Of a stretch of DNA of 64,000 nt, positions 50,690 through 59,006 are shown piece after piece. Origin of the DNA: an uncultured Acidobacteriaceae bacterium (GTDB lineage: Bacteria; Acidobacteriota; Terriglobia; Terriglobales; Acidobacteriaceae); assembly GCA_937879855.1 (NCBI GenBank), contig CALFMO010000020.1, forward strand, positions 1 to 64,000, in the 5' to 3' direction. The notes below the pieces were generated by a model. That model was not told where the DNA came from. It worked only from the letters and a program-made list of their open reading frames with translations, and ran no database searches. Position 1 is the stretch's first letter; every line of letters begins with the position of its first letter. A program made the translations under genes and the position numbers.

Positions 50690-50800
50690 AGTTTCGCGGC
50701 GTCGCATTCGTATTACACTGGAGTGAAACGTCTGCGTTTGAGGAACTCCAACAAAAATCATAGGAATGAAGCCGTCCGATCTAACCTCCTGAGGGAAAAC

Positions 50801-53433
50801 ATGAAGCGCATTTTTGCAGTCATAACATTTTTGTTTCTTACAATCTCGCTGGCCGCCGCGCAAAGGTTGCCGGAAACTGCACGACCGGAGAATTACAAGC
50901 TCAGTTTCACGCCCGATCTCGATAAGGCTAAGTTCGAAGGCGATGAGACCATTGGGATCCGACTGCTGAGGGCATCCTCGGAAATCACGCTCAATGCGGT
51001 CGACATCGATTTCCACGATGTCACGATCAGCAGCGGCGGCACGACGCAAAAGGCCAAGATCACGCCGCAAAAAGAAAAAGAAATGGTCATACTGAGCGTG
51101 GCGAAACCGCTCTCCGCTGGCCCGGCGACGGTGCACATCACTTACACCGGCATCCTGAATGATGAGATGCGCGGCTTGTATCTCGGCAAGGACGACAAGG
51201 GCCGCAAATACGCTGCCTCGCAGTTTGAGGCAACCGACGCGCGGCGCGCGTTCCCGTCCTTTGATGAGCCCGACTACAAAGCTACGTTCGACATAACGGC
51301 GGTGGCCGACAAGGGGCAGGTCGCGACTTCGAACCAGAAAGTTGTTTCTGATACTCCTGGCCCAGGCGACAAACATACAGTCCGTTTTGCCACGACTGCG
51401 AAGATGTCTTCATATCTGGCGGCGCTGGTGGTGGGTAACTTCGAGTACGTTGAGGGGCAGGCTGACGGCACTCCGATTCGGGTTTACGCGACACCCGGCA
51501 AGAAAGAACTGGGCACGTTCGCGCTCGATGTCGCGACTCACGTTCTGCAGTATTACGACCACTATTTCGGGATCAAGTATCCCTATGGAAAGCTGGACTT
51601 GATCGGCCTGCCCGACTTTTCCGCGGGAGCGATGGAGAATACAGGCTGCATCACTTTCCGTGAAGTGGTGCTTCTTATCGACGAAAAGCAAGGCTCCATC
51701 GGCTTGAAGAAAGAGATTGCCGGGGTGATCGCGCACGAGATGGCGCACCAATGGTTTGGCGACCTGGTGACCATGAACTGGTGACCATGAAGTGGTGGGA
51801 CGACGTTTGGCTCAATGAAGGATTCGCCACATGGATGTCGAGCAAGCCCATCGAAGCCTGGAAACCAGAATGGAATTTCAACCTGGATGACGTGAGCGAT
51901 ACCGGAAACACACTCAACCAGGATTCGTTAGCAAATACGCGTCCCATCCATCAGGCGGCGGATACACCGGCGCAGATTCAGGAACTGTTCGACGGAATCG
52001 CTTACGGCAAGGCCGCAGCCGTGCTGCGCATGCTGGAATCGTATCTGGGAGAAGAAACTTTTCGGGCTGGCGTGAACGCCTATCTGCAGAAGCACGAATA
52101 CGCCAATGCGACGGCGGATGATTTCTGGGATGCGCAGGCTGAAACATCTAAAAAGCCAGTCGACAAGATTATGCCGACATGGGTGAAGCAACCGGGCGCT
52201 CCGATTGTCAATGTCAAGGCGCACTGTTCAGGCAATTCCACCGACGTGACTCTGGATCAGCACCGGTACTTTTTCGACCGGACTAAGTTCGAAGCGGCCA
52301 ATGATGAACTCTGGCAGATTCCGCTGTGCTTGCGGGGTTCGGCGAGCGGCAAAGATGTGAAGTGCGTAGTGATGACTAAGAAGGAAGAGACAGTTACTCT
52401 GCCCGGTTGCTCAACGTGGGTTCTGACCAACGCCGGCGCAACCGGGTACTATCGAACTGCCTACCCGGCGGAGGCAGTGCGCGCTCTGGCCAGCGATGCG
52501 GAGACAAAGTTGAGCCCTGCGGAACGAATCGCCACTGAGAACGACATCTGGGCGTCGGTGCGGGTGGGCCGCGAACCGGTGGGCGACTATCTTGCCTTCG
52601 CGCAAGGTTTGCAGTCGGATCGCAACCGCGCGGTGATTCAAGACCTTCTAGGAGAATTGAGTTACATCGGCCAAAATCTGGTGAGCGATGGCGATCGTGA
52701 TGAATACCGGAGTTGGTTGCGTCAGTACCTGGCTCCCGCGATGAAGGATGTGGGATACGAGCCCAAAGCTGGAGAGGGCGACGAACAACGGGCCTTGCGC
52801 TCTGACCTGTTCCGCGCACTGGGCTATGATGCCCGCGATCCGAGAACCCTTGAGGAAGCGCGCAAGATTGCGGAAAAAGCTTTGTCCGATCCGGCGTCGG
52901 TCGACAGCACTATGGCTGGTGTCGCGCTGGCACTCGCCGCACTGGACGGGGATGCTGCGTTTTATGATCGGGTGATGGCGGCCACAAAGAACGCGAAATC
53001 GCCGGAAGAATACTACACCTATCTCGACACGCTGCCCCGCTTCAGCGAGTTGAGCCTCTTACAGCGCACGCTGGACTTTGCCATTTCGCCGGAAGTGCGA
53101 TCGCAGGACGCGTTGGCGTTGATTACCGCGGTCATGCGCAATCCGGCGGGCCGAGAGTTGGCTTGGAATTTCATTCGATCGCAGTGGGACGCAGTTGCGA
53201 AGGCGGGAGGCCCCTTTGCCAGTGCTGAAGTCGTGGGCGCCACTGGACGTTTCTGCGACGCCGGCTTAAGGGATCAGGTGACGGAATTCTTTTCCGAGCA
53301 CAAGGTGGCAGCCGCGGAGCGGACGTACAAACAATCGATCGAACGCATTAACAACTGCGTCGATTTCAAGTCGCAACAGGAACCGCAACTGGCTTCGTGG
53401 CTGGGAAAGCACAGCGCGACCCACGGGGAATAA
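50801..53433 (+). pseudogene. M1 aminopeptidase (PepN family) disrupted by a 14-bp tandem duplication
   Basis: The ATG at 50801 follows GAGGG. The signal peptide is MKRIFAVITFLFLTISLAAA. The first frame runs through FDEPDYKATFDIT and the exopeptidase motif GAMENTG to the zinc motif HEMAHQWFGDL, then ends at TMNW with a stop at 51781-51783. The second frame resumes with MKWWDDVWLNEGFATWMSS, which holds the third zinc ligand Glu, and continues to 53433. CTGGTGACCATGAA occurs twice exactly (51764-51777 and 51778-51791); removing one copy restores a single frame of about 870 residues. The intact family is an exported zinc aminopeptidase. As read, neither fragment could be active. Confidence 0.9.
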
Positions 53434-53483
53434 ATTGCATAAGGAAACGCGCTCCTGCCTGGGAGGGCGCGCTGCATTGGGGG

Positions 53484-54236
53484 CTAAAGATTGATTCCGA
53501 AGAGTTCCCGAAGGGCGCTATTCCACTCGCTTTCGGAGGACAGCGTTCTCTCCTGGCGCTGGCCGTTGCGGGTCACGATCAGTTTCATCCCTGACAAGGT
53601 GATTCGGCCGTCGGGAGTGGCTCGCGAACAGATACGGTTTTGGGTGAAATGCGATTCGGGCGAAGTCTGGTGATAATGGCACATGCCCGCGAAATCGCCC
53701 AAACTATGCGGCTTCAGCGCAAAGGAATATTGCCGCTTCCAGCTTCCATTGGATTCGAGCTTTTCCAACTGCAGACGTTCTTTGAATTGCATCAGACGAA
53801 ACGCTCCTGCGGGGTCCACCTGTTCCCTGACGGATTCCAACCGCAGCGGCTCGAGAAATAATTCTCCGAAACCTACGTCGGCCAGCCACGGATTTTGCAG
53901 ATCGACGCACAGGGTCAGGTGATCGAATTCCGGGCCTTCACCACCCGCGTCTCTGGCGACACGCGCGGAGAGGAGCGTGGTCTGGAATCCAAGCGCCCGG
54001 AGCAGAGCCGCGAACGCGCTGTTTAGTTCGTAGCAGAATCCGCCGCGCCGCTGGTCGACGATCTTGTGAAGAATGGCGTCTTCGTCGAGGAGAATCTTGC
54101 GTGCGAGCGGAATATCAAGGTTCTCGAATGGAACGGCGAGCAGGTGCGCACGATGGATGGCGCGAAGGGCATCAGCAGTTCGCACGGTTGGACCGGAGTA
54201 GTTGATGCGGGACAGATAAGCTTGAACGTCGATCAT
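53484..54236 (-). CDS. nat: Arylamine N-acetyltransferase
   Basis: 250 residues. The catalytic triad fits C68 (RRGGFCYELN), H106 (FDHLTL) and D120 (LADVGFG), the order and spacing of the NAT family. PFENLDI near residues 36-42 is also characteristic. The enzyme transfers acetyl from acetyl-CoA to arylamines, hydrazines or related substrates. It is convergent with the broken aminopeptidase and lies about 60 bp downstream of holA on the same strand. Confidence 0.92.
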   Translation of the reverse strand: MIDVQAYLSRINYSGPTVRTADALRAIHRAHLLAVPFENLDIPLARKILLDEDAILHKIVDQRRGGFCYELNSAFAALLRALGFQTTLLSARVARDAGGEGPEFDHLTLCVDLQNPWLADVGFGELFLEPLRLESVREQVDPAGAFRLMQFKERLQLEKLESNGSWKRQYSFALKPHSLGDFAGMCHYHQTSPESHFTQNRICSRATPDGRITLSGMKLIVTRNGQRQERTLSSESEWNSALRELFGINL

Positions 54237-54296
54237 GAAACTGCACCGAGAGCGAATTGTGAAGGGCTGAAAGCTGATGTCTGACAGCTGTTCTTG

Positions 54297-55421
54297 TTAC
54301 ACCGGCAACTGGTCCTGCATCCAGACCGGAGTTTCAGGTTTGGGCTCGCTGGTCAAGTCGATGACCAGACGCTCGAGCACCATGCGCTTGCTCACGGGAT
54401 TCGAGCGCAGAGCGAGGTCGGCCTTGGCGACGAGGCGGATGGCGCGCGTCAGTTCGCGGCGGGATTTGTAGCGGCGGGCCTGCTTGATGATGTCGTCCGC
54501 GGCGAAGGGTGGCACGCGAAAGCCCTGCCACAGCGCGGCCCACAGCATGCGCTGGTCGCGGACGTTGCGCTCGAGAATCACCAGCATCTGGCGGAAGGTT
54601 TTTGCCAGCATGTAGATGTGTCCGATGGCCGCTTCTTCGCCTTCACCGGAGAGAAGAATCGCGTCGAGAATTTCGAGCGCGCGCACCCGCTCTTTGGCGG
54701 AGATAGCGTCGGTCAATTCGTAAAGCGAGCGCTGCTTGGCGGCGAGCACCATGGTTTCGACGTCGCCCAGCGTGATGCGTTCTTTCTCGCCAACGTAGAG
54801 AATCAACTTTTCCAGTTCGTTGGAAATCATCATCATGTCGCCGCCGAGCGCGTCGACCAGTTCGCGAGCGCCGTCGGCGTCGATTTTCACACCGCGACCG
54901 GTACAGTAATCCGAAATCCAGCGGACCGCCTCGCCCTCTTCCACACGCGCCAGCTCCACGATGCCGCAATACTGGCCCATAGTTTCGCGAATGCGCTGGT
55001 AGCGTTCCTTGTCCTGCATCTCCATGCGGCGGACGTCGGCGGGAATACTGATGTGGTCGGCGACAAAAATCAGGAGCGCGTCGGGATTCGGGTTCTTGCA
55101 GTAGTCCTCGATAGCAGCGAGTTTTTCTTCGTTCGAACCGCGACCGAAAAGATTCTTCACGCCGCGCACGAAAAAGACCTGGAAGGGCGCCATCAGCGAG
55201 GGCGTGCGGGCGCGATCGAGAATCTCCGCCAGATCGGTGTCGGCGAGATCGAACTCGAAGAAGCTGAAGTCGCGCAGATCGGCCGGGACCAGGTGCTCGA
55301 GGATGGCATCGCGAAAGCGCTTGCGGAAGAAGGCTTCATCGCCCACGAAGACGTAGGCCGCACGCAGCTTGCGCGATTCCAGTTCGCTGACGAAGCGCTC
55401 GGCCTGGGCGAAGGCTCGCAT
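54297..55421 (-). CDS. holA: DNA polymerase III subunit delta
   Basis: 374 residues, the usual size. The N-terminal AAA-like domain has AAYVFVGDEAFFRKRFRDAI and PFQVFFVRGVKNLF. The middle region has GARELVDALGGDMMMISNEL and EKLILYVGEKERITLGDVE, typical of HolA. The C-terminal helical domain includes LVILERNVRDQRML. Delta opens the beta clamp during clamp loading. It is downstream of lptE in the same orientation, as is common (lptE-holA); the spacer of about 185 bp contains a palindromic repeat. Confidence 0.92.
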   Translation of the reverse strand: MRAFAQAERFVSELESRKLRAAYVFVGDEAFFRKRFRDAILEHLVPADLRDFSFFEFDLADTDLAEILDRARTPSLMAPFQVFFVRGVKNLFGRGSNEEKLAAIEDYCKNPNPDALLIFVADHISIPADVRRMEMQDKERYQRIRETMGQYCGIVELARVEEGEAVRWISDYCTGRGVKIDADGARELVDALGGDMMMISNELEKLILYVGEKERITLGDVETMVLAAKQRSLYELTDAISAKERVRALEILDAILLSGEGEEAAIGHIYMLAKTFRQMLVILERNVRDQRMLWAALWQGFRVPPFAADDIIKQARRYKSRRELTRAIRLVAKADLALRSNPVSKRMVLERLVIDLTSEPKPETPVWMQDQLPV

Positions 55422-55536
55422 CAGATCGCTCCTGTGTTTGCGACGGTCATTATTTTCGAATGTAGCATTGAGAATTCAATTCGCAAAGTGGTCGGGCGTG
55501 AACGTTGGTTGCGAGGGTATTTGCCGGAGGACTGGC

Positions 55537-55586
55537 TGCGAGGGCAAGATGCCCTCGCGAGAGCCGGCGGGACGCCGGCGCTACGG
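55537..55586. repeat. Double-hairpin palindromic repeat in the lptE-holA spacer
   Basis: GCGAGGGC-AAGAT-GCCCTCGC and GCCGGCG-GGA-CGCCGGC, ending GCTAC; the reverse-orientation counterpart of 4357-4404. Confidence 0.85.
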
Positions 55587-55606
55587 TGACAAAAACAATT
55601 CATCTT

Positions 55607-56137
55607 CTAAAATCCCTCGAGGATGTTGGAGACTAGCGTACGGGCGAAATCCTGGGAGAGGCGCCGGAAGGCCGGGGAATCTTCCTCAAAAAAGCTAGGC
55701 AGATCCTGCGATACTTCGTATTGTTCGCGAAATAAGTACGCCGGATTCTGGTAAAGAACCTTGCCATCGCGGTCGGTGAGCGTCACCCGAATGCTGACCA
55801 CCACCAGGACGCTGGCTGCCTGACCCGTGGATGTGTTGTAGGTGAGCGGTGAGGCGGCGGTGGAAAGGACGGTGCCGCGTAAGGTGGCGTCGGCATCTTC
55901 TCCGGGATCGTTGAGGATGCGGTAGTGAGTGCGCGTGTTGAATTCGCGAACCACCGCGGCGGTCAACATCTGCTCGATGCGGTAGGTGAGCGTCTCGTTC
56001 TTGAAGGCCGGGATGGCGATGGTCTTGACGTTCTGCGGAAGCTGCGCCACGTGGCCAGCGGTGTGGTAACCGCATCCGGCATTGAGGAAAAGTAAAAAGA
56101 ACGCGAACGCCATTGGGCGTTTCGCTCGTAATTTCAT
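55607..56137 (-). CDS. lptE: LPS-assembly lipoprotein LptE
   Basis: 176 residues from the ATG at 56137, which overlaps the upstream stop as ATGA. The lipoprotein signal MAFAFFLLFLNAGCGYH has its lipobox at NAGC. The mature protein has the LptE pattern NVKTIAIPAFKNETLTYRIE, TAAVVREFNTRTHYRILND and VLYQNPAYLFREQYEV. LptE plugs the LptD barrel that inserts lipopolysaccharide in the outer membrane, so this supports a diderm cell with an LPS-type outer membrane. It is last in the tightly coupled psd-pssA-asd-like-lptE operon. Confidence 0.9.
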   Translation of the reverse strand: MKLRAKRPMAFAFFLLFLNAGCGYHTAGHVAQLPQNVKTIAIPAFKNETLTYRIEQMLTAAVVREFNTRTHYRILNDPGEDADATLRGTVLSTAASPLTYNTSTGQAASVLVVVSIRVTLTDRDGKVLYQNPAYLFREQYEVSQDLPSFFEEDSPAFRRLSQDFARTLVSNILEGF

Positions 56138-57210
56138 TGAATCTTTCCTGTTGGGCGAGTGGCTGTCATGCTCTCGGCACATTCCACGGCGGTCAGGGCC
56201 GAGATGCGGAGATTGTCGGCAGCCGCCCACAGCCAGACGCCATTCGGTTGAGCGGGATCGAGCTTCAGCGAAAGCTGAATATCCGCCTGTCCCGCGGAAC
56301 TCACGTTGGTCGGAGACTCTTCATCTGCGCCAGGAATCGCAACGTGATCGCCGGCCAACGCTTGCGATAGAGCCTGCACCTCCACCGGTTGATTCATCTC
56401 CAAAAAGAGAGCCAGCGCATGGCCGTGAAAGATTGGGGCCTGCAACAGCATGAGCGAGGGTTGGGAAGCATCGGTGGCGGCAATTTTCTGGTAATGACGA
56501 AGGATGCGGGCCTCGACGGAATCGAGCGTGGGCTGCGACTTCTGGCCGTAGCGAGCCACCATGTTGAAAGCCACTTGCGCGTCGAAGACGTCTTTCGGAA
56601 GCGGCTGGAAGGAAAGCAGGTTCACCGTTTGCTGGTGCAACTCGTCCATGCCGCGTTGTCCGTGCTCCGAAGCTGGTTCAAAAACTGTGGCGACAGCGCG
56701 CGATATCATGCCGGCTTTTTTTGCGCGCGATAGAAGCAGAGCCAGAGTCACGGCGACCGGATGCGCGGTCACGCATGGGCCGGGTTGCAGCTCTGGAGCG
56801 GGACTTTGGCCGCGTTCGCGTTCCACCCACAGAGAGCGCACGCTCGCGCCTGGCTCGTTTTCTAAAGCAGCGGATAGATCGATGATGGCGCTTCCCGCAT
56901 CGCGCGCATCTTTCCAATTCTTGCGCGTGGTGTCCATATCGGAAGCGAAGAAAGTAAAATCAACGTTTTCGAACTGCTCGGCGCGCACTCTTTGGATAAA
57001 ACTGATCTCGTCGCCCATGGCCTCGAGTTGGCCCATGGATTCGTCGTCATCGAGCAAGCGTATATCGGCTGCCGGGAAGTTGCGCTCGTTGAGCATCTCG
57101 GCCACTTCCTTCCCTTTGAGCGAGGCGGCACCGACGATCGCGGCGCGATAGAGATTTCCACGGGCTGCGAGTGGATGCGGAGCAGGCGGTGACTTGACGG
57201 GATCGTTCAT
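56134..57210 (-). CDS. Aspartate-semialdehyde dehydrogenase family protein (USG-1-like)
   Basis: 358 residues. The Rossmann start RAAIVGAASLKGKEVAEMLN, SAIIDLSAALENEPG and the dimerisation segment VATVFEPASEHGQRGMDELH follow ASADH. In true ASADH the catalytic Cys lies in an NCST-type motif; here the site reads GPCVTAHPVAV, and the His block is IFHGHALALFLE. It may be an active variant or a USG-1-type homologue without dehydrogenase activity. It overlaps both pssA (upstream) and lptE (downstream) by ATGA, so it is translationally coupled to envelope genes rather than to lysine or threonine synthesis. Confidence 0.82.
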   Translation of the reverse strand: MNDPVKSPPAPHPLAARGNLYRAAIVGAASLKGKEVAEMLNERNFPAADIRLLDDDESMGQLEAMGDEISFIQRVRAEQFENVDFTFFASDMDTTRKNWKDARDAGSAIIDLSAALENEPGASVRSLWVERERGQSPAPELQPGPCVTAHPVAVTLALLLSRAKKAGMISRAVATVFEPASEHGQRGMDELHQQTVNLLSFQPLPKDVFDAQVAFNMVARYGQKSQPTLDSVEARILRHYQKIAATDASQPSLMLLQAPIFHGHALALFLEMNQPVEVQALSQALAGDHVAIPGADEESPTNVSSAGQADIQLSLKLDPAQPNGVWLWAAADNLRISALTAVECAESMTATRPTGKIQ

Positions 57211-58067
57211 GAGGCCTGCGAGGCCTCCTTGTAGGGCGGCGGGGGGCGTCTACCGCGGCGGCGGAAGATCCACTGCAAACGCCAGAAAATTCCAGAGACC
57301 ATGTAGAGCAGCGCAATCGCAAACAACATTTTGCGCGAGAAGAAGAAAATCAGGCCAAATAGTGCCGCCAACAAAACGATCAACCGGAAGGGATGGCGCG
57401 AGCGGAAGTCAATGTCTTTGAAGCTGTAAAAGCGCCAAGTACTGACCATGAGATAACCCACAGTCGTCACCATTGCGGACCAGGCGAGTGCGGTATAGAA
57501 AGACTCGAGCGGCTCACCGGCGGTGAAGTGCACCACGGCTGCAATCACGCCTGCCCCCGCCGGAATCGGCATGCCCACAAAATATTTCTTCCCGGGGCGA
57601 CCGGGGTTCGAAGGCTGCGGGTTGGTGGTGATGTTGAAGCGCGCCAGGCGGCTCGCTCCTGCAATCAGAAAAAGAAAGGCAGCAATCGCCCCGAGTTGCG
57701 CCAGCTTGAAAGTCCACTTTCCCTCGGTAAGCAGCACCGTGGGCATCAGGTGGAAGCCCCATGTCCAAGCCAGCATCGCGGGAGCAACGCCGAACGTTAC
57801 TACATCCGCCAACGAATCGAGTTCTCTGCCGAAATCGCTGCTGGTCCCGGTCATGCGTGCAATACGGCCGTCGAGCCCATCGAACAGCACGGCAAATCCA
57901 ATCGCTTTGGCTGCATTGTCCAAGTGCCAGAAATCGATGGCGGTGGCGTGCATGGTCTCGAGGATGGCGTAATAGCCGAATGCCATATTCGCCGTCGTGA
58001 ATAGCGAGGGAAGGATGTACATCCCCTTGCTCTGCCGGCCTCGTTTTTTGGGAGCGGCTGTATCCAT
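57207..58067 (-). CDS. pssA: CDP-diacylglycerol--serine O-phosphatidyltransferase
   Basis: 286-residue membrane enzyme of the CDP-alcohol phosphatidyltransferase family. The catalytic motif DGLDGRIARMTGTSSDFG followed by RELDSLAD matches DGxxARx8Gx3Dx3D. About seven hydrophobic segments follow. It makes phosphatidylserine from CDP-diacylglycerol and serine. Its ATG overlaps the psd stop by one base (TGATG) and its stop overlaps the next start, giving tight translational coupling with psd, the next step in phosphatidylethanolamine synthesis. Confidence 0.95.
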   Translation of the reverse strand: MDTAAPKKRGRQSKGMYILPSLFTTANMAFGYYAILETMHATAIDFWHLDNAAKAIGFAVLFDGLDGRIARMTGTSSDFGRELDSLADVVTFGVAPAMLAWTWGFHLMPTVLLTEGKWTFKLAQLGAIAAFLFLIAGASRLARFNITTNPQPSNPGRPGKKYFVGMPIPAGAGVIAAVVHFTAGEPLESFYTALAWSAMVTTVGYLMVSTWRFYSFKDIDFRSRHPFRLIVLLAALFGLIFFFSRKMLFAIALLYMVSGIFWRLQWIFRRRGRRPPPPYKEASQAS

Positions 58068-58735
58068 CAGTGCGCCGCCCTCTCGGTGGCAGGAGTTTTA
58101 CCCGCGCCGGTCAAGGCGGCTTGCGGCTGCAAGTAAGCAAGGATGCTGGAGCCGCCTTTGACGCGGTCGCCGATTTTTACGTTCATGCGGGCGGAGGCGT
58201 CGAGCAGAAGGTCGGTGCGCGAGCCGAACTTGATCAGGCCGACGCGCTGGCCGCGCTCGAGACGGTCTCCCAGTTTTGGATGAAACACGATTCGCCGCGC
58301 CAGCAGGCCCGCAATTTGCTTGAAGACAACTTTTTGGCCGTCGCCTTCCATGGTGACGATATTCTGCTCATTCTTGTCGGCGCAGACGGCGTTCATGGCA
58401 TTCAGGAATTGGCCGTGCTGGTAGCGCACATCGCGTACGACTCCGGCGATCGGCGAGCGGTTCACATGCACGTCAATGACGCTGAGGAAAATGCTCACTC
58501 GCGTCTGCTGCTGGTTTCCGACAGTCACGGTTGAAACGTCGGTGACCTTGCCGTCAGCGGGTGATACTACCGCGCCGGGATCCTGCGGAATCGTGCGCTC
58601 GGGATCGCGAAAGAACCAGAGAAAGAAAATCGCCAATAGACACGGGATGACCGCCCAGACGGGTCGGGTCAGCCAGCCGAGCAGAAGGGCGGCGACAATC
58701 AAGGCCAGCGCGTAGTAGTAGCCGTCACGAACCAT
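58067..58735 (-). CDS. psd: Phosphatidylserine decarboxylase, short (archaeal/Psd-A) type
   Basis: 222 residues from the ATG at 58735. Two hydrophobic helices (ALALIVAALLLGWL, VIPCLLAIFFLWFF) precede FFRDPERTIP, VVSPADGKV, DVHVNRSPIAG and the self-cleavage site KFGSRTDL. Cleavage at Gly-Ser makes the pyruvoyl cofactor that decarboxylates phosphatidylserine to phosphatidylethanolamine. A TTG at 58747 is open, but it lies inside the -10 element; the ATG fits a nearly leaderless transcript. First gene of the psd-pssA-asd-like-lptE operon. Confidence 0.93.
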   Translation of the reverse strand: MVRDGYYYALALIVAALLLGWLTRPVWAVIPCLLAIFFLWFFRDPERTIPQDPGAVVSPADGKVTDVSTVTVGNQQQTRVSIFLSVIDVHVNRSPIAGVVRDVRYQHGQFLNAMNAVCADKNEQNIVTMEGDGQKVVFKQIAGLLARRIVFHPKLGDRLERGQRVGLIKFGSRTDLLLDASARMNVKIGDRVKGGSSILAYLQPQAALTGAGKTPATERAAH

Positions 58736-58746
58736 GCAAGAACTCA

Positions 58747-58752
58747 ATTATA
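58747..58752 (-). promoter_or_regulatory. -10 element of the psd operon, probably leaderless
   Basis: A perfect TATAAT on the minus strand lies only 11 bp before the psd ATG (58735), so the transcript would start within a few bases of the start codon. No clear Shine-Dalgarno or good -35 is seen. Confidence 0.45.
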
Positions 58753-58786
58753 GAGCAGGCTCCGGAGGTGGCGGTTTAGGAACCAA

Positions 58787-58802
58787 TGTCCGATTGCGGA
58801 CG
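58787..58802. promoter_or_regulatory. TGTCC-N6-GGAC palindrome, candidate activator site
   Basis: TGTCCGATTGCGGACG contains GTCCG-ATTG-CGGAC. It is about 90 bp upstream of the sigma-54-like element at 58889. It matches the layout at 15652-15667 upstream of the first ADOP. Confidence 0.45.
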
Positions 58803-58888
58803 GGGTGACCGGGATTGGACGCCCGCAAGAGTCTGTTTAACCTGAGCGGCGATGTGTCGCACAGAAAATAAAGGATTTTCCTCGAATC

Positions 58889-58904
58889 TGGCGCTGGATT
58901 CGCA
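58889..58904 (+). promoter_or_regulatory. Sigma-54-like -24/-12 element upstream of the fourth ADOP
   Basis: TGGCGCTGGATTCGCA has GG and GC separated by exactly 10 nt; the -12 part (TCGCA) departs from TTGCA at one position. It points toward the ADOP fossil and the intact ADOP. Confidence 0.4.
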
Positions 58905-58931
58905 AATGCTAGTCTCTTCAAGACACCTGTA

Positions 58932-59000
58932 TTGGCGAACTACCTTTCCGCGCGACATGCGTCCAACGTTCATCCGATTGTGGCGCTGCGGTACGAGTGA
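58932..59000 (+). pseudogene. Fossil C-terminus of an ADOP permease
   Basis: In one frame the bases read LANYLSARHASNVHPIVALR then YE and stop (TGA 58998-59000). The intact ADOP that follows ends LASYIPARRAATVDPMVALR then YE and stop: 14 of 22 residues are identical. Only about 23 codons survive. The intact gene begins 6 bp later. Confidence 0.85.
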
Positions 59001-59006
59001 GGCCTT

